This document shows positions 33,026 through 42,341 of a stretch of 64,000 nt of DNA, piece after piece; within the stretch, counting starts at the first letter, position 1, and every line of letters starts with the position of its first letter. The position numbers and the translations under genes were made by a program. The notes under the pieces were generated by a model. That model was given only the letters and a program-made list of their open reading frames with translations, made no database searches and was not told the DNA's origin. This stretch comes from Kondoa malvinella (taxonomy: Eukaryota; Basidiomycota; Agaricostilbomycetes; Agaricostilbales; Kondoaceae): contig BCIM01000010.1 of the NCBI GenBank assembly GCA_039545315.1, positions 322,441 through 386,440 of the forward strand, read 5' to 3'.

Positions 33026-34841
33026 ATGGCAGATCAATGTCGTTTAAGTGCCACCTCTGCCGTTATCATGACCACAGCGAACGAAATCAGTATTGTTGAG
33101 TATGCCAAAGTCAGCTCTCGTCTTTGATCTGGTACACTTCTCACTCTGTGCAGGCTCTGCTGGATCGCATTGACCAGCGTGATCCAATCGTCCGTGCATG
33201 GGCCTTTCTGGATCCAAAGCAAGTTCTGCAACAAGCGGCTGCTTTGGACGCAGTCCCGATGGCAGGAAGAGGGATTCTGCACGGTGTACCAATCGGCAGT
33301 GAGTGTCCCCGTAGTAGCGTGTTCGGGGAAAGGCTCATTTCCTGTAGTCAAGGACGTCATCCTCACGAAAGATCAGCCAACCCGCTATCACAGTCCAATG
33401 TACATGCCTAGACATTTGCTGAAGCGTCACTGAACTTGTTTCACGGATAGCTACGCTACTGCCGGACAATCTCAGGTAGATGCGGCCTGCGTAAAGATTC
33501 TCAGAGCAGCTGGCGCGCTCATACTCGGTAGGCAGTCAATTCATCTAGCTCTCAGCGTGGTGGCTGATGTTGCGTGTGTATAGGTAAGACGGAAACAACC
33601 GAATTCGCAGCAACACCTAGAGGTGGACCTTGCACGAATCGTGCGTGGTAAACCTAATACTGAACTGATGAGCTGATTTAGGTGACTAGCGCACGATCCC
33701 ACTAGGACTCCAGGAGGCTCCTCCAGCGGAAGCGCTGCAGCTGTAGCGGACTTCCATGTACCACTAGTAAGCCGAGTTGCAGACTGCTTTAACGGCGAAG
33801 CTGACAGCACGCAGGCGATTGGTACACAGACAGGTCAGCTTCACATCTAATAGATATGTTTGGTATGACGCTGACACTCTAGTAGGTGGCTCGACCATAA
33901 TCCCGGCATCCTACAATGATATCGTTGGCTTCAAGCCCACATACAATGCTATCTCCTTCGAAGGCTGCAAAACAGCTTGCTTGTCGTGTGATACCGTTGG
34001 CCTCTTCTCTAGAAGTGTAGAAGATATGCGGTTGCTGTCAAGAGTTTTCCGCCTAGAAGACGACGAGCCTGTTCCGGCAAAAGATTTCAAGCTCTCTGGT
34101 GCCAAACTTGGCATCTGTAGAGGCCCAAATTGGAGCGCGGCTGGAGAAGGTACAAAAGCAGCAATGTCAACAGCTCGACGTCTGTTAGAGGCTGCTGGTG
34201 CCGTTATCGAAGATGTCGAACTACCATCAGCATTTGGCGAGATTGCTCAATCATATCCCAAGACCTTCAAGGGGGAAGGACGCGTGTCCTTCTTACCTGA
34301 GTATTGTATCGATAAATCGCTTTTGGCACCCAATCTCTGCGAGCATATAGAAAGGCCAATCACTGAGCTGTCTCGCAAAGAGCAGCTTCAAGCGCTCGAT
34401 CGAATAGCAGCACTCCGGCCCCAATTCGACGCGATCGCTTCGTCCTACGCGGCCATCATCACCCCCAGCGCGATAGATGAAGCGGGAGTAGGCTTAGAAT
34501 ATCCTGGGAACTCGGTGTTCAGTGTGTGATCTACACTATGAACAGAGAAATAATGCTGATGACCAGACCAGACTATATGTGGAGCATTCTACACACGCCT
34601 GTCATCAATGTTCCAGGTGAGAGGCACTGATTGCTTCAAGTGTCTTTTCTCATCCAATCTCAGGCTTCAAAGGTGCTGCGGGAATGCCGATCGGATTAAC
34701 GCTAGTGCAAGGCCGATACCGTGCGCATCTTTACTAAGTGGCCTACCATCACTGAAGCTGACTTTGGACGCAGAGGATCTTCATTTACTACATGTCGCCG
34801 AGGCTGTCGGAAGGGTTTTTGCAAATGCCAGTCTGTCGTAG
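33026..34841 (+). CDS. Amidase signature family protein
   Basis: Serine hydrolase of the amidase signature family (Ser-cisSer-Lys triad). After removing introns the order is ALLDRIDQRDPIVRAWAFLD, a lysine segment (GIKDVIL), VDAACVKILRAAGALILGKTETTEFA, the Gly/Ser-rich signature TPGGSSSGSAAAVAD with the cis-Ser, then AIGTQTGGSTIIPASYNDIV with the nucleophile serine in GGS. The remaining chain runs to HTPVINVPGFKGAAGMPIGLTLVQ and ends RVFANASLS. ATG 33026 and a 45-nt first intron give the best N-terminus. The position usually held by arginine in GSxIRPAS is isoleucine here. The substrate (amide, nitrile-derived or peptide) is unknown. Confidence 0.85.
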
Positions 34842-35028
34842 ATACGTAGATGCACAAAACATGATTTGGCTGCAGATTGCTTTTAAGAATGGATAATGTG
34901 ACACCTTCGAACTGCAAGTACACCTTGCATCTGGTTCAACGACTCGATAGCACTGATACTGGTGTTGTACGATCCATGCCCAGATCTGCCTCTTGAGACC
35001 TGCCGAAGAGCTTGTACAGCCGCACTGC

Positions 35029-36077
35029 CTAAGCGGTTGGCTTGACCCAGTCTGTAGCAAGATTCAGGGTGATGAAGGACAGCAGAAGCAGCTCACTCAC
35101 TGGTCAGATTGAACTTGGCCGCGAACGGGTCATCAGCAGGATCGGTTTGGCGCCCGTATTGTTGAAAGTCCGCATTTCAGTCTATCGATAGGCCGTCAGC
35201 ATACAGCCAGATCACAGAGGGAAGAGCCTGACTAGCTGTTTCTTCACCCCACGTGGTCCCAAGGAAAGCAAGAAACCCGTCCATGCCTGCAAACGATGGT
35301 CATGGGACCCACCGTGAAAAGTGAAGACTTTTACCTGCTGACACACCACTGGTCGTCCATACATTGCCATCATTCACCCAACGAGCAACAGGAACCCAGC
35401 CAACATTGGGTCCTGGCAGAGTTCAGTGTGATACAGGTCAAGAAGTACACGACAGTTTACCACTAGTAACGGTAAAATTCCAAGCTGCCTTGTTTCCAGT
35501 CGCCTGCTTGCCATCCAACACTCCAGCACGAGCAGCGATAGTAGATCCAGTGCAGACGGTGACCAGGTAGCGCAACTTGGGATAAGCTTTCTTGACATAG
35601 GCGATAGTAGAGTTCATGTAAGGTGATCTTGTACCAGGACCACCTAATACCAGACTCTCAGAGCGAAAGAATGGCATACGATCGGAGACTTACCTGGAAT
35701 GATAAGCACCTCAAGGTCCTTTGGCACTTTCTTGAAAGTATGAGTAGCTAGGACATGTTGCTCGACCTCGGCCAGCGCAGCAGGCAACATGGTAGGTCGA
35801 TTAGAGTAAGTAGTCGCATTCTCTGCAATCACGTATAGCTTGAGTACCGGATTCTTCAGAGCCAGGGTGTTCAAAGCATCAGCTAGCCCGAAGAGGTCCA
35901 ATTGCGTAATCGAAGGGAAGAGAAGGATCTGTTCCATGAATTAAATAGGTCTAAAGCAAGGCATGCTGAACTCACGCCAAACACCTTGGGAGCACCTTTC
36001 GGTTTCTTCTTTGCCTCGATGACCAGCATCGAAGCGCAGAACAGGACGATAGTCGTCAATGTCTTGACTGAGTGCAT
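35029..36077 (-). pseudogene. Secreted DJ-1/PfpI-family protein with in-frame TGA
   Basis: ThiJ/DJ-1/PfpI-fold protein. ATG 36075-36077 starts a signal-peptide-like leader (VKTLTTIVLFCASMLVIEA). The domain then runs through VILLFPSITQLDLFGLADAL, VLIIPGGPGTRSP, LRYLVTVCTGSTIAARAGVL (Cys nucleophile elbow), TGNKAAWNFTV, WTTSGVSAGMDGFLAFLGTT and WGEETA. The next exon continues the family pattern (YGRQTDPADDPFAAKFNLT) and the last exon ends NWVKPTA at 35029, all in one frame. However, a TGA at 35177-35179 lies between WGEETA and that segment, and no GT..AG alternative avoids it. Possible explanations are a nonsense mutation, a sequence error or readthrough. Without readthrough, the protein stops just after WGEETA. 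All other motifs are intact, so any damage would be recent. Confidence 0.65.
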
Positions 36078-36635
36078 ATGAGCTCGTTAAGAAAGAAAGT
36101 GAGGAAAAAGAAAAGATGGGAAAGTAGAAGACCCTGCTGAGTAATTCACGGGATAGTCATCTTGAGCACTTTCTGCTGTTCCCGAGGTGACCGTCCGGCC
36201 AAGATGTTCATTTCCCATCGGAAAGCAGAGCACGTCGTAAGTAAATCGGCGAGATAAAGAGCGAAAACAGCATCTCGCGCATAGTAGTTCTGGAGACCTC
36301 GCAGGCTCGCAGGGTAGGCACTGGAGAATAGGCAGGGCAGTAACTTCGAACATGTTTGGGTTTGGTGAAGATATACCATGATGCCAAGAAAGATTAGGGT
36401 GGGTGATTCGGAAGCATTCGAGAGCATTTCGTCCGAGTGTGTACTTTCAGCAGCACGTTCCGCAGCTGGAAGATAAAAGAGAAGGAGACGTCCGTTCTGT
36501 TGGAAACACAGACTCAAGGTCTGAAAGCTCGTTCACAACTGCAGGTATCCATAACAGAGGAATCTGGGTATATAAGACAGTGTTCGGGTATTTAGCAATC
36601 CTCTCGGCATGCACGACGGTGTTACTGCCGCCTGC
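36078..36635. promoter_or_regulatory. Intergenic region upstream of DJ-1-like gene (558 bp)
   Basis: This gap separates two minus-strand genes. Minus-strand open frames (36087-36517) lack any domain signature and are considered chance. It probably contains the promoter of the DJ-1-like gene. Confidence 0.35.
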
Positions 36636-37334
36636 TCAACATTCCTCTCCCTGGCGTAGGGCTTCAGAACTGGTCTAGATTTTTGAAAAAGAACACTCAC
36701 GACTAGGCAGACGTTGACACAGACTCCATTGACAAGATTCTTGCCTTCTGGACAGTACTTTGAGCAAACGCATGAACCCCAAAGATCTTGATCGAGCTCG
36801 GTGCAATGCTTAGTCGGGGCAGTTGCGTCATTGGTGCAGGTAGCTTGACCTCCATCAGGCACATCGCACTTTGTAGCATCGCGACCGCAAGAATCAGGTG
36901 AAGTAGGATTGAAGCAATTGTTTCCAGAGTCGAGTAACCATCCCTATAATTTTCTTCAGTATAAAGACGCAAGGCACACGCTTCTATAAAACGTACGGAT
37001 TGGCAGCTGAGATTGGTAGGCTCCTGTTTCGCTTGACAACCACAGAAAGCCCAAAAGGCACCTTCAGCATCCGAGCAGAGCTTATCTCCTTCTTCAGTGC
37101 GACATTCTTGATTGCTGGAACAGACTTGAGAGGCGGTACCGCAAGCCTCATTGATGTTGGCTGGGACGCATTCGCCGTTTCGTAGAGCTTCATACTAGAA
37201 GATGGCATAAGACAAGAAGAAAAGATGGAGATTGTCCTCACGTAGAAGCATGCTCGTTGTCGTTTGACAGCGAGACCGTTGGCAAGACTCAAAAGGCCGC
37301 AAGTGATTGCAAGAAGCAAGACGCAAGACTTCAT
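36636..37334 (-). CDS. Secreted cysteine-rich protein with EB-like modules
   Basis: Small extracellular protein of unknown role. ATG 37332-37334 begins a clear signal peptide (MKSCVLLLAITCGLLSLANG), followed by a Kex2-like KR. The mature part has cysteine modules: ALRNGECVPANINEACG, CRTEEGDKLCSDAEG, FWAFCGCQAKQ, then DSGNNCFNPTSPDSCGRD, a W-containing stretch (LDQDLWGSCVCSKYCPEGK) and the end NVCLVGEEC. The pattern (GECV-N-NE-CG ... CxC, and LDQxLW-x-CxC) recurs in the protein at 42342-44080, so the two are paralogs. Three introns were used; the last exon is only a few codons. A cell-wall or matrix role is a guess. Confidence 0.72.
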
Positions 37335-38091
37335 GATTTGTGGGCTGGTTGATGAAAGAGGAGAGCTCTTTGCCAAATATGTACGTCGACGTATATGAAC
37401 GCGGACGTAGAGGTCATTTTCAAGATTCGGACATTCAGCTTGGTCATGAGCGTAAGCTTGGTCAAAGGGAGAACAGAAGTCGTCTTCGGAGGGCTCTTGC
37501 TGACCGAAGCCCGAAAGACACCGTCATGCGACTGTGCAGGGATGGTGTACAAACGTGCATTTGGGCCTTAGCGAGTTTTATCAATGCTCAGTTGTCCACG
37601 CTTTCAGAACGTTTCCTTATGCGACCCTCTTTTGTCGCCAGATATCAGCCGAGTGAATCATGGTCAGCAGAAAGGACATATCATGCAGTAAATCTGCCAA
37701 CAGCAGCGAGGTCCAGCATGTCAGATTGGCTATGCTTCAAGACTGTGCTGGCCTGCGAAGTCACTGAGAAAGCGCAGTTTCGCCTGGACGGGTAAAAGAC
37801 AAGATCGGGCGATCATACAGATAGACTAAGCGGTTGATGTATGTCGGAAGCAGGCAGGTCATCATAGCAAATGGAATTGCTTCGCGAGGTTTCGTTCAAT
37901 TCTCTCTTGTTCTCAGCGATACGGTCAACTGCACGAGCTCCACAAGAGGTCTGGTGAGAAGGCTGCTACAACAAGCCAGAGCGCGATATCAAGACGTTGT
38001 TCAATTCCAACCTCTCTTCTGTCGACAGCCAGCACTCGATACCCTCATTGACGCCTCTCGCAGCTGATACCAGGCTGTAAAGACTCGTATC
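37335..38091. promoter_or_regulatory. Divergent intergenic region, 757 bp
   Basis: Largest gene-free stretch in this part, between the cysteine-rich gene (minus) and TFB3 (plus). A plus-strand frame of about 150 codons (37340-37795) is open, but it has no domain, no splice pattern and overlaps the cysteine-rich promoter, so I do not call it. Confidence 0.4.
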
Positions 38092-39534
38092 ATGGCCGCA
38101 CGAGCCAGGCCCAAGCCTTCAACGAGCAAAGCAAAGCCCAAAATCACGAAACCCGTCACGCAAAGCATCACACCGGATGGACGAGTTTCTGAATACGCAG
38201 CAGCAGAAGATAAATGCCCCATTTGTAAATCAGATCGCTACCTCAACCCGAAATTACGCTTGCTTGTATCTACGAAATGCTTTCATCGTCTATGCGAAGG
38301 TTGTATCGACCGCATCTTTACCCTTGGACCGGAGCCTTGTCCAATTTGTGGTGTTGAGCTGCGCAAGACTGGTTTCATGGCTCAGACGTATGAAGATTTA
38401 AAGGTTGAGAAAGAAGTCAGCATACGCAAGAGGATCGCGAAATGGTGCGTCTGCGTCACATCTGGCTGTCAAGCCATATGTCTGATGTCTGTACAGCTTC
38501 AATAAGCGGCAGCACGATTTCCCGGATCTGCAGAGCTATAATAACTATCTCGAAGAGGTAGAGGACATTAGTAAGTTGTTAATCGTTTCTCTGCCGTCTA
38601 TCTGCCTTGGTATCTGCTTGTGTATCGCTTTATGTCTGGCTGAATAGCTCGCGAAGCTTGCTTGTGTTGATATAATGCTCCTATCTGTCATCTGACAGAC
38701 TATAATGCCCCCGTGTCTATTTGTCCAGCCCGGGATAGGCCATTGCTACATTTATCAAATGCCTGTTTCGATCTGATCACTTTCTCTGCACTCTTTCCTT
38801 TCTTGCATTACCCCTCGGCTATTTGCAAACTGTTACAGAGCACTTACTAACGCTCCACATTGACAGCCTTCAACCTAATCAACTCTGTCGACGTCGCAGC
38901 AACCGAAGCTCGAATAAAATCCTACCAAACAGCCAACGCCGCTTTGATTGCTCAGAACGCTCGGTTGGACAGCACCGATTCCTCTTTTGCCCGAGCTAAC
39001 GAAGCGAAAGAAAATGCTGAACGAGCTCGGAAAAGACAATTAGTTGAAAAGTTTGAAAGAGAAGAAGAAGCTGATCGATTAAGGGATGAGAAAACGTTCA
39101 TGGAAAAATTGCAAGGTGTGGATGATGAGAAAGAAGTAGAGAGGTTGCAGAGGAAACAAAAGAGGGAAGCAAAGGAGAAGAGGGACAAGATGGGTGAGAT
39201 ACCGGAAGAGTGGTTAAAGTTGATGGGTCCGAGTGCGCCTCAAGAAGTAGAGGGAGAGAAGGAAGCAGTCATGGATGAACCTCTGAGTGATTTGAGGGAT
39301 TGGTACGACTACAGCGGGATGTATGATTTACCGGATGAAGGGTTTGAGCTGGATCCTTGGACGCACTTCACCCCTGCGGAAGAAGAATTCAGGTTGGCCA
39401 ATGTTGCTGCTGGGTATCGAGTGGAAGAAGTGTGGGATCGAGCACTGCGGAGTGGGGTTATGGGCTTGTTTGTGAAACCGGTCGCTTGGACAGAGAAGGA
39501 GCAAGGGAAAGATGTAACGATGAGTGTATTATAA
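38092..39534 (+). CDS. TFB3: TFIIH subunit TFB3/MAT1 (CAK assembly factor)
   Basis: RING-finger subunit that joins the Cdk7-cyclin H kinase to TFIIH, needed for transcription initiation and repair. The N-terminal RING reads CPICKSDRYLNPKLRLLV, CFHRLCEGCIDRIF and CPICGVELRKTGF, the C3HC4 pattern of MAT1. It continues with TYEDLKVEKEVSIRKRIAKW, FNKRQHDFPDLQSYNNYLEE, NLINSVDVAATEARIKSYQT, and a long charged coiled coil (RARKRQLVEKFEREEEADRL...). The C-terminal part GYRVEEVWDRALRSGVMGLF ends TMSVL. There are two introns: one of about 50 nt (near 38444-38498) and one unusually long, 296 nt (38571-38866), with a consensus TACTAAC branch site. ATG 38092 is clear. Confidence 0.93.
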
Positions 39535-39577
39535 TATTGATTGTCCCTATCTACATGTTCTTTCTCAATACGTTGTC

Positions 39578-40614
39578 CTACTGGCGAGGAAGCGGTGCAC
39601 CCGATGACCAGACAAAAGCAGACGCTTCCTGAGTAGGGATTGGGCGTTCAATTTCCACAACAGAATCAGCTACAGTTTGCGAGATGCCAGAAGTGTAGAG
39701 GCTGATGGCTGATCCAGAGTTGACCTCAGGCAGACTGCGAGCGAAAGAGTGAGTGGAAGAAGATGATGCTCAAAGGCAAGCTCACCTCAAAGGGATAGTA
39801 GCTTGGGACAGCAGTGACAGATCAGTGCTGCCAGAAGGATAAGCGGTGATCGTAGTAGTAGGTGGAGTAGGTGGTTCAGCGTTGTAGTCAGTCTGGTAGT
39901 CATCGTACTCCCTGTAGATGGTGCTGATGTTACCTATTCCATGGAATGAGAACCCATCTGAAAGAGGAAATGGAGACTTACCGCAAGCAATACGCGTCGT
40001 GGTGCCATTGCTAGCATGAATGACTACACTGCGGCCAAAGATGGAGAATTCGCGTGGGTAGAAGCGAAGGTAGGCGTCCGAGAATGTTTCTGCTTTTTCG
40101 ATCAAGAAAGATCAAGGATATCGAATGCGAGCTTACGGTTTGAAGCTTCTTCGGAACCTGGGATCTTGCCCCATTTCCCTGACATGTCACCTATGCCATA
40201 ATGTCAGACGTACTCCTAGCCAATGTTCATTAGATCTACCTTCCTGACACATCCATGGCATGTCAGACGGGCAGGCGAAGCCATCGCCAAGTTCAAGAGG
40301 GTCGAGGTGACCGTAGGCTGAGGTGCAGGCTCCAATGATCGGGTTTGTGTGAATGTGCCAAGGATAGCTTCCAGTGGTATTGGTCAATCCAGAAACGGAA
40401 TAAACTACTTCAGTGCCTTGACCTGTTCTGAACTGTCAGATCTATCACGTGCAGTCGGACTACACTTACCAGGTACTTCTGTAAAGTTGAACAGACCATC
40501 GATGCCATCTCCAGTCACAACAGCATACGCAGACAGCGCCTCAGACTGTCTTTTGATCAGAGGCGAGCCAGAAGTGAGACCAGCGAGGGCAATGGCAAAG
40601 ATAGTAGAGTGCAT
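39578..40614 (-). CDS. Extracellular Cu-only type superoxide dismutase-like protein
   Basis: Secreted Cu/Zn-SOD-fold protein resembling the Cu-only Sod5 group, which disposes of superoxide outside the cell. The signal peptide is MHSTIFAIALAGLTSG, with KR shortly after. The SOD core has YPWHIHTNPIIGACTSAYGH (three Cu His), HLDPLELGDG, CPSDMPWMCQEGDMSGKWG, LRFYPREFSIFGRSVVIHAS (fourth His) and GTTTRIACG. The span between the last Cu His and the final Cys is too short for an electrostatic loop, and extra zinc ligands are not seen, which fits Cu-only SODs. The tail is Thr/Pro/Ser rich (PPTPPTTTITAYPSG) and ends SGAPLPRQ, with no hydrophobic GPI-anchor end. Six exons; the stop codon is at 39578-39580. 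Confidence 0.82.
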
Positions 40615-41217
40615 GCTGCCGGTGTGTTTGGGAACAAGAGGCTTCGATATCAGAGGATGTTTTGTAACACGAAGGAGTGTTCGCAAAAGAACAGGGGCGA
40701 GCCACGAGCAGGAAAAAGATCAAATGTCGAGCCAGTCGACATTAAAAGGGCAATTGTCCGGATGAAGGATTTTTCACAGATTATGTGACAAAGGGCGTTC
40801 AGCTTAGGCGGCATAGTACAAGCCGGCTCGTAGCGTTCATGCGAGCGCAGGCAATCCAACGAATGTAAATGACATGTTCCTCGAGTTGGAACATCTGGTG
40901 ACGATCACGGTAGCATGATCACATCAATGGCTGAGGTTCGACTAGAGCACAGGTCCTGAAAGCTGGAAAGGTATCTCGCCGTGAACGAGTTCGTTGAACA
41001 CGTAAGAAGACCTATGAGCGATTTTTGCCGGGTCCACTTTGAAGGGCGGTGATTATGTGATGAGAGATAATCAGCCCCACTGAAGGACTTGAGGAGTCGA
41101 AGTCGACTAGGATCGTCGCAAATGAGATTACGACATTTGATAACATTGAGCGTGCGTGTGCATAAATTAAGGACTACATGGCTGTGTGATGCTAGGTTGG
41201 ACTACTACCAGAAGAGT
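40615..41217. promoter_or_regulatory. Intergenic region upstream of SOD-like gene (603 bp)
   Basis: This gap should carry the SOD-like promoter and the 3' flank of the next minus-strand gene. The visible open frames are short and featureless. Confidence 0.35.
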
Positions 41218-41730
41218 TTAGCTTTTCTTTACTTCCTTGCTGGCCTTCTTCACGTCCTTAAGTTCATCCTTCTTGGCCTTTATCCTATTACAAGCAACAT
41301 GAGTCCTACAAAATCAATCTTCTAAAAGGGAAAGTACTCACTCCTCCTTCTGCAACTTCTCGTTCTCCTTAGCAGCGTCTTGCGCTAGAGCCTTGTTGTG
41401 TTTGTGTCTGTTGATACAATATGTCAGGACGAGCTACGAAAGGTTGAGATACTGAAACGCACGCTTCTTGCTGAGCCTTGATGTCATGCTTCTCTTGCTT
41501 GAGTTCGGCAGCAAGGTCGGTATTGGCAGCGTGAGGAACTGATTCGCCAGGTCCTTGACCTTGGATCTCGACCTTCTGAGCATCGTTCACTGGAGCATTG
41601 ACAGAGTGGTCAGGGTTGACGGGAGCGTTGACTTCCCGGTGAGTTGCTGATTTATCTTTGCTGTTGTCGTACGAAGAATAAGTAATGTGGTATGAGTGGT
41701 GAAGGCAAAGGCTTACTGTAAGAGACCCAT
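41218..41730 (-). CDS. Small hydrophilic, charged protein
   Basis: About 117 residues from four exons. ATG 41728-41730 gives MGLLHKDKSATHREVNAPVN, followed by a second copy of VNAPVN, VEIQGQGPGESVPHAANTDL, a charged helix (AELKQEKHDIKAQQEARHKH NKALAQDAAKENEKLQKEE) and a lysine-rich end (KKDELKDVKKASKEVKKS). All junctions use GT..AG and keep one frame. No family is recognised. The composition (many K, E, A, Q; almost no hydrophobic residues) is that of a disordered, stress-related hydrophilin-like protein, but that is only an impression. Confidence 0.6.
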
Positions 41731-42341
41731 TTTGATGTTCGCTTTTGGCTGGATGGAGGAAAGTAGTAGGTGATGCGTTGTGAACAAGAGAGAGAAGCGG
41801 AAGGATATTTCGATTCAAGCGTCAAAGTTAGCGTCACTGACAGACAGGGCCTGGATCTACATACGTCGGTACTACGTCGGTCGGAACAATAATAATTAAT
41901 AATAGTGCCACGTCATGTTCCTGGCGGTACCTTGCTGAAAAATGTGGTGCCCCGAGCAGGACAGGTCGCCCAATGACCCTAGGGCCGGCCTCGGAATACG
42001 TAGTCAGCATGAGGAGGAGAACCAAGAGCAAAGGGCAAGCATAGAAATGGGATGAGAATACTGGGCCAAAACACAAAATAGCGCTGGACCGCTGACATGT
42101 AGCGCACGAGTAGTACAGCTTGCTTCACGCGTATGAATTGTCTTGGGAAGTACCCAGAGAATTTCATGACATAAAGGACACTTCGGAAAGAAGAAGAATT
42201 TGAGCAGCAGCAGACTAGCTTCGTCGAGCATCCGCCACGCAGCTGCAAGCCTAGCAGAAGCATATGAGCCGAGCCGAGCAAGATGTGAAGGTGGGTATGA
42301 CAGACCTTTGGTAAAAATTGGAGGGTCACTGTAGAGTAACA
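41731..42341. promoter_or_regulatory. Intergenic region (611 bp)
   Basis: This gap lies between two minus-strand genes. Long hydrophobic minus-strand frames (41834-42357) overlap each other and carry no motif, so I treat them as chance. An imperfect alternation of cgtacgtcggt-like elements near 41862-41885 is present. Confidence 0.35.

Noticed and set aside
36087..36517. Minus-strand frames between the DJ-1-like and cysteine-rich genes
   Set aside because: No signature or consistent start codon; treated as promoter sequence.
37340..37795. Plus-strand open frame of about 150 codons
   Set aside because: It starts from a non-ATG codon, has no motif, and overlaps the start and promoter of the cysteine-rich gene.
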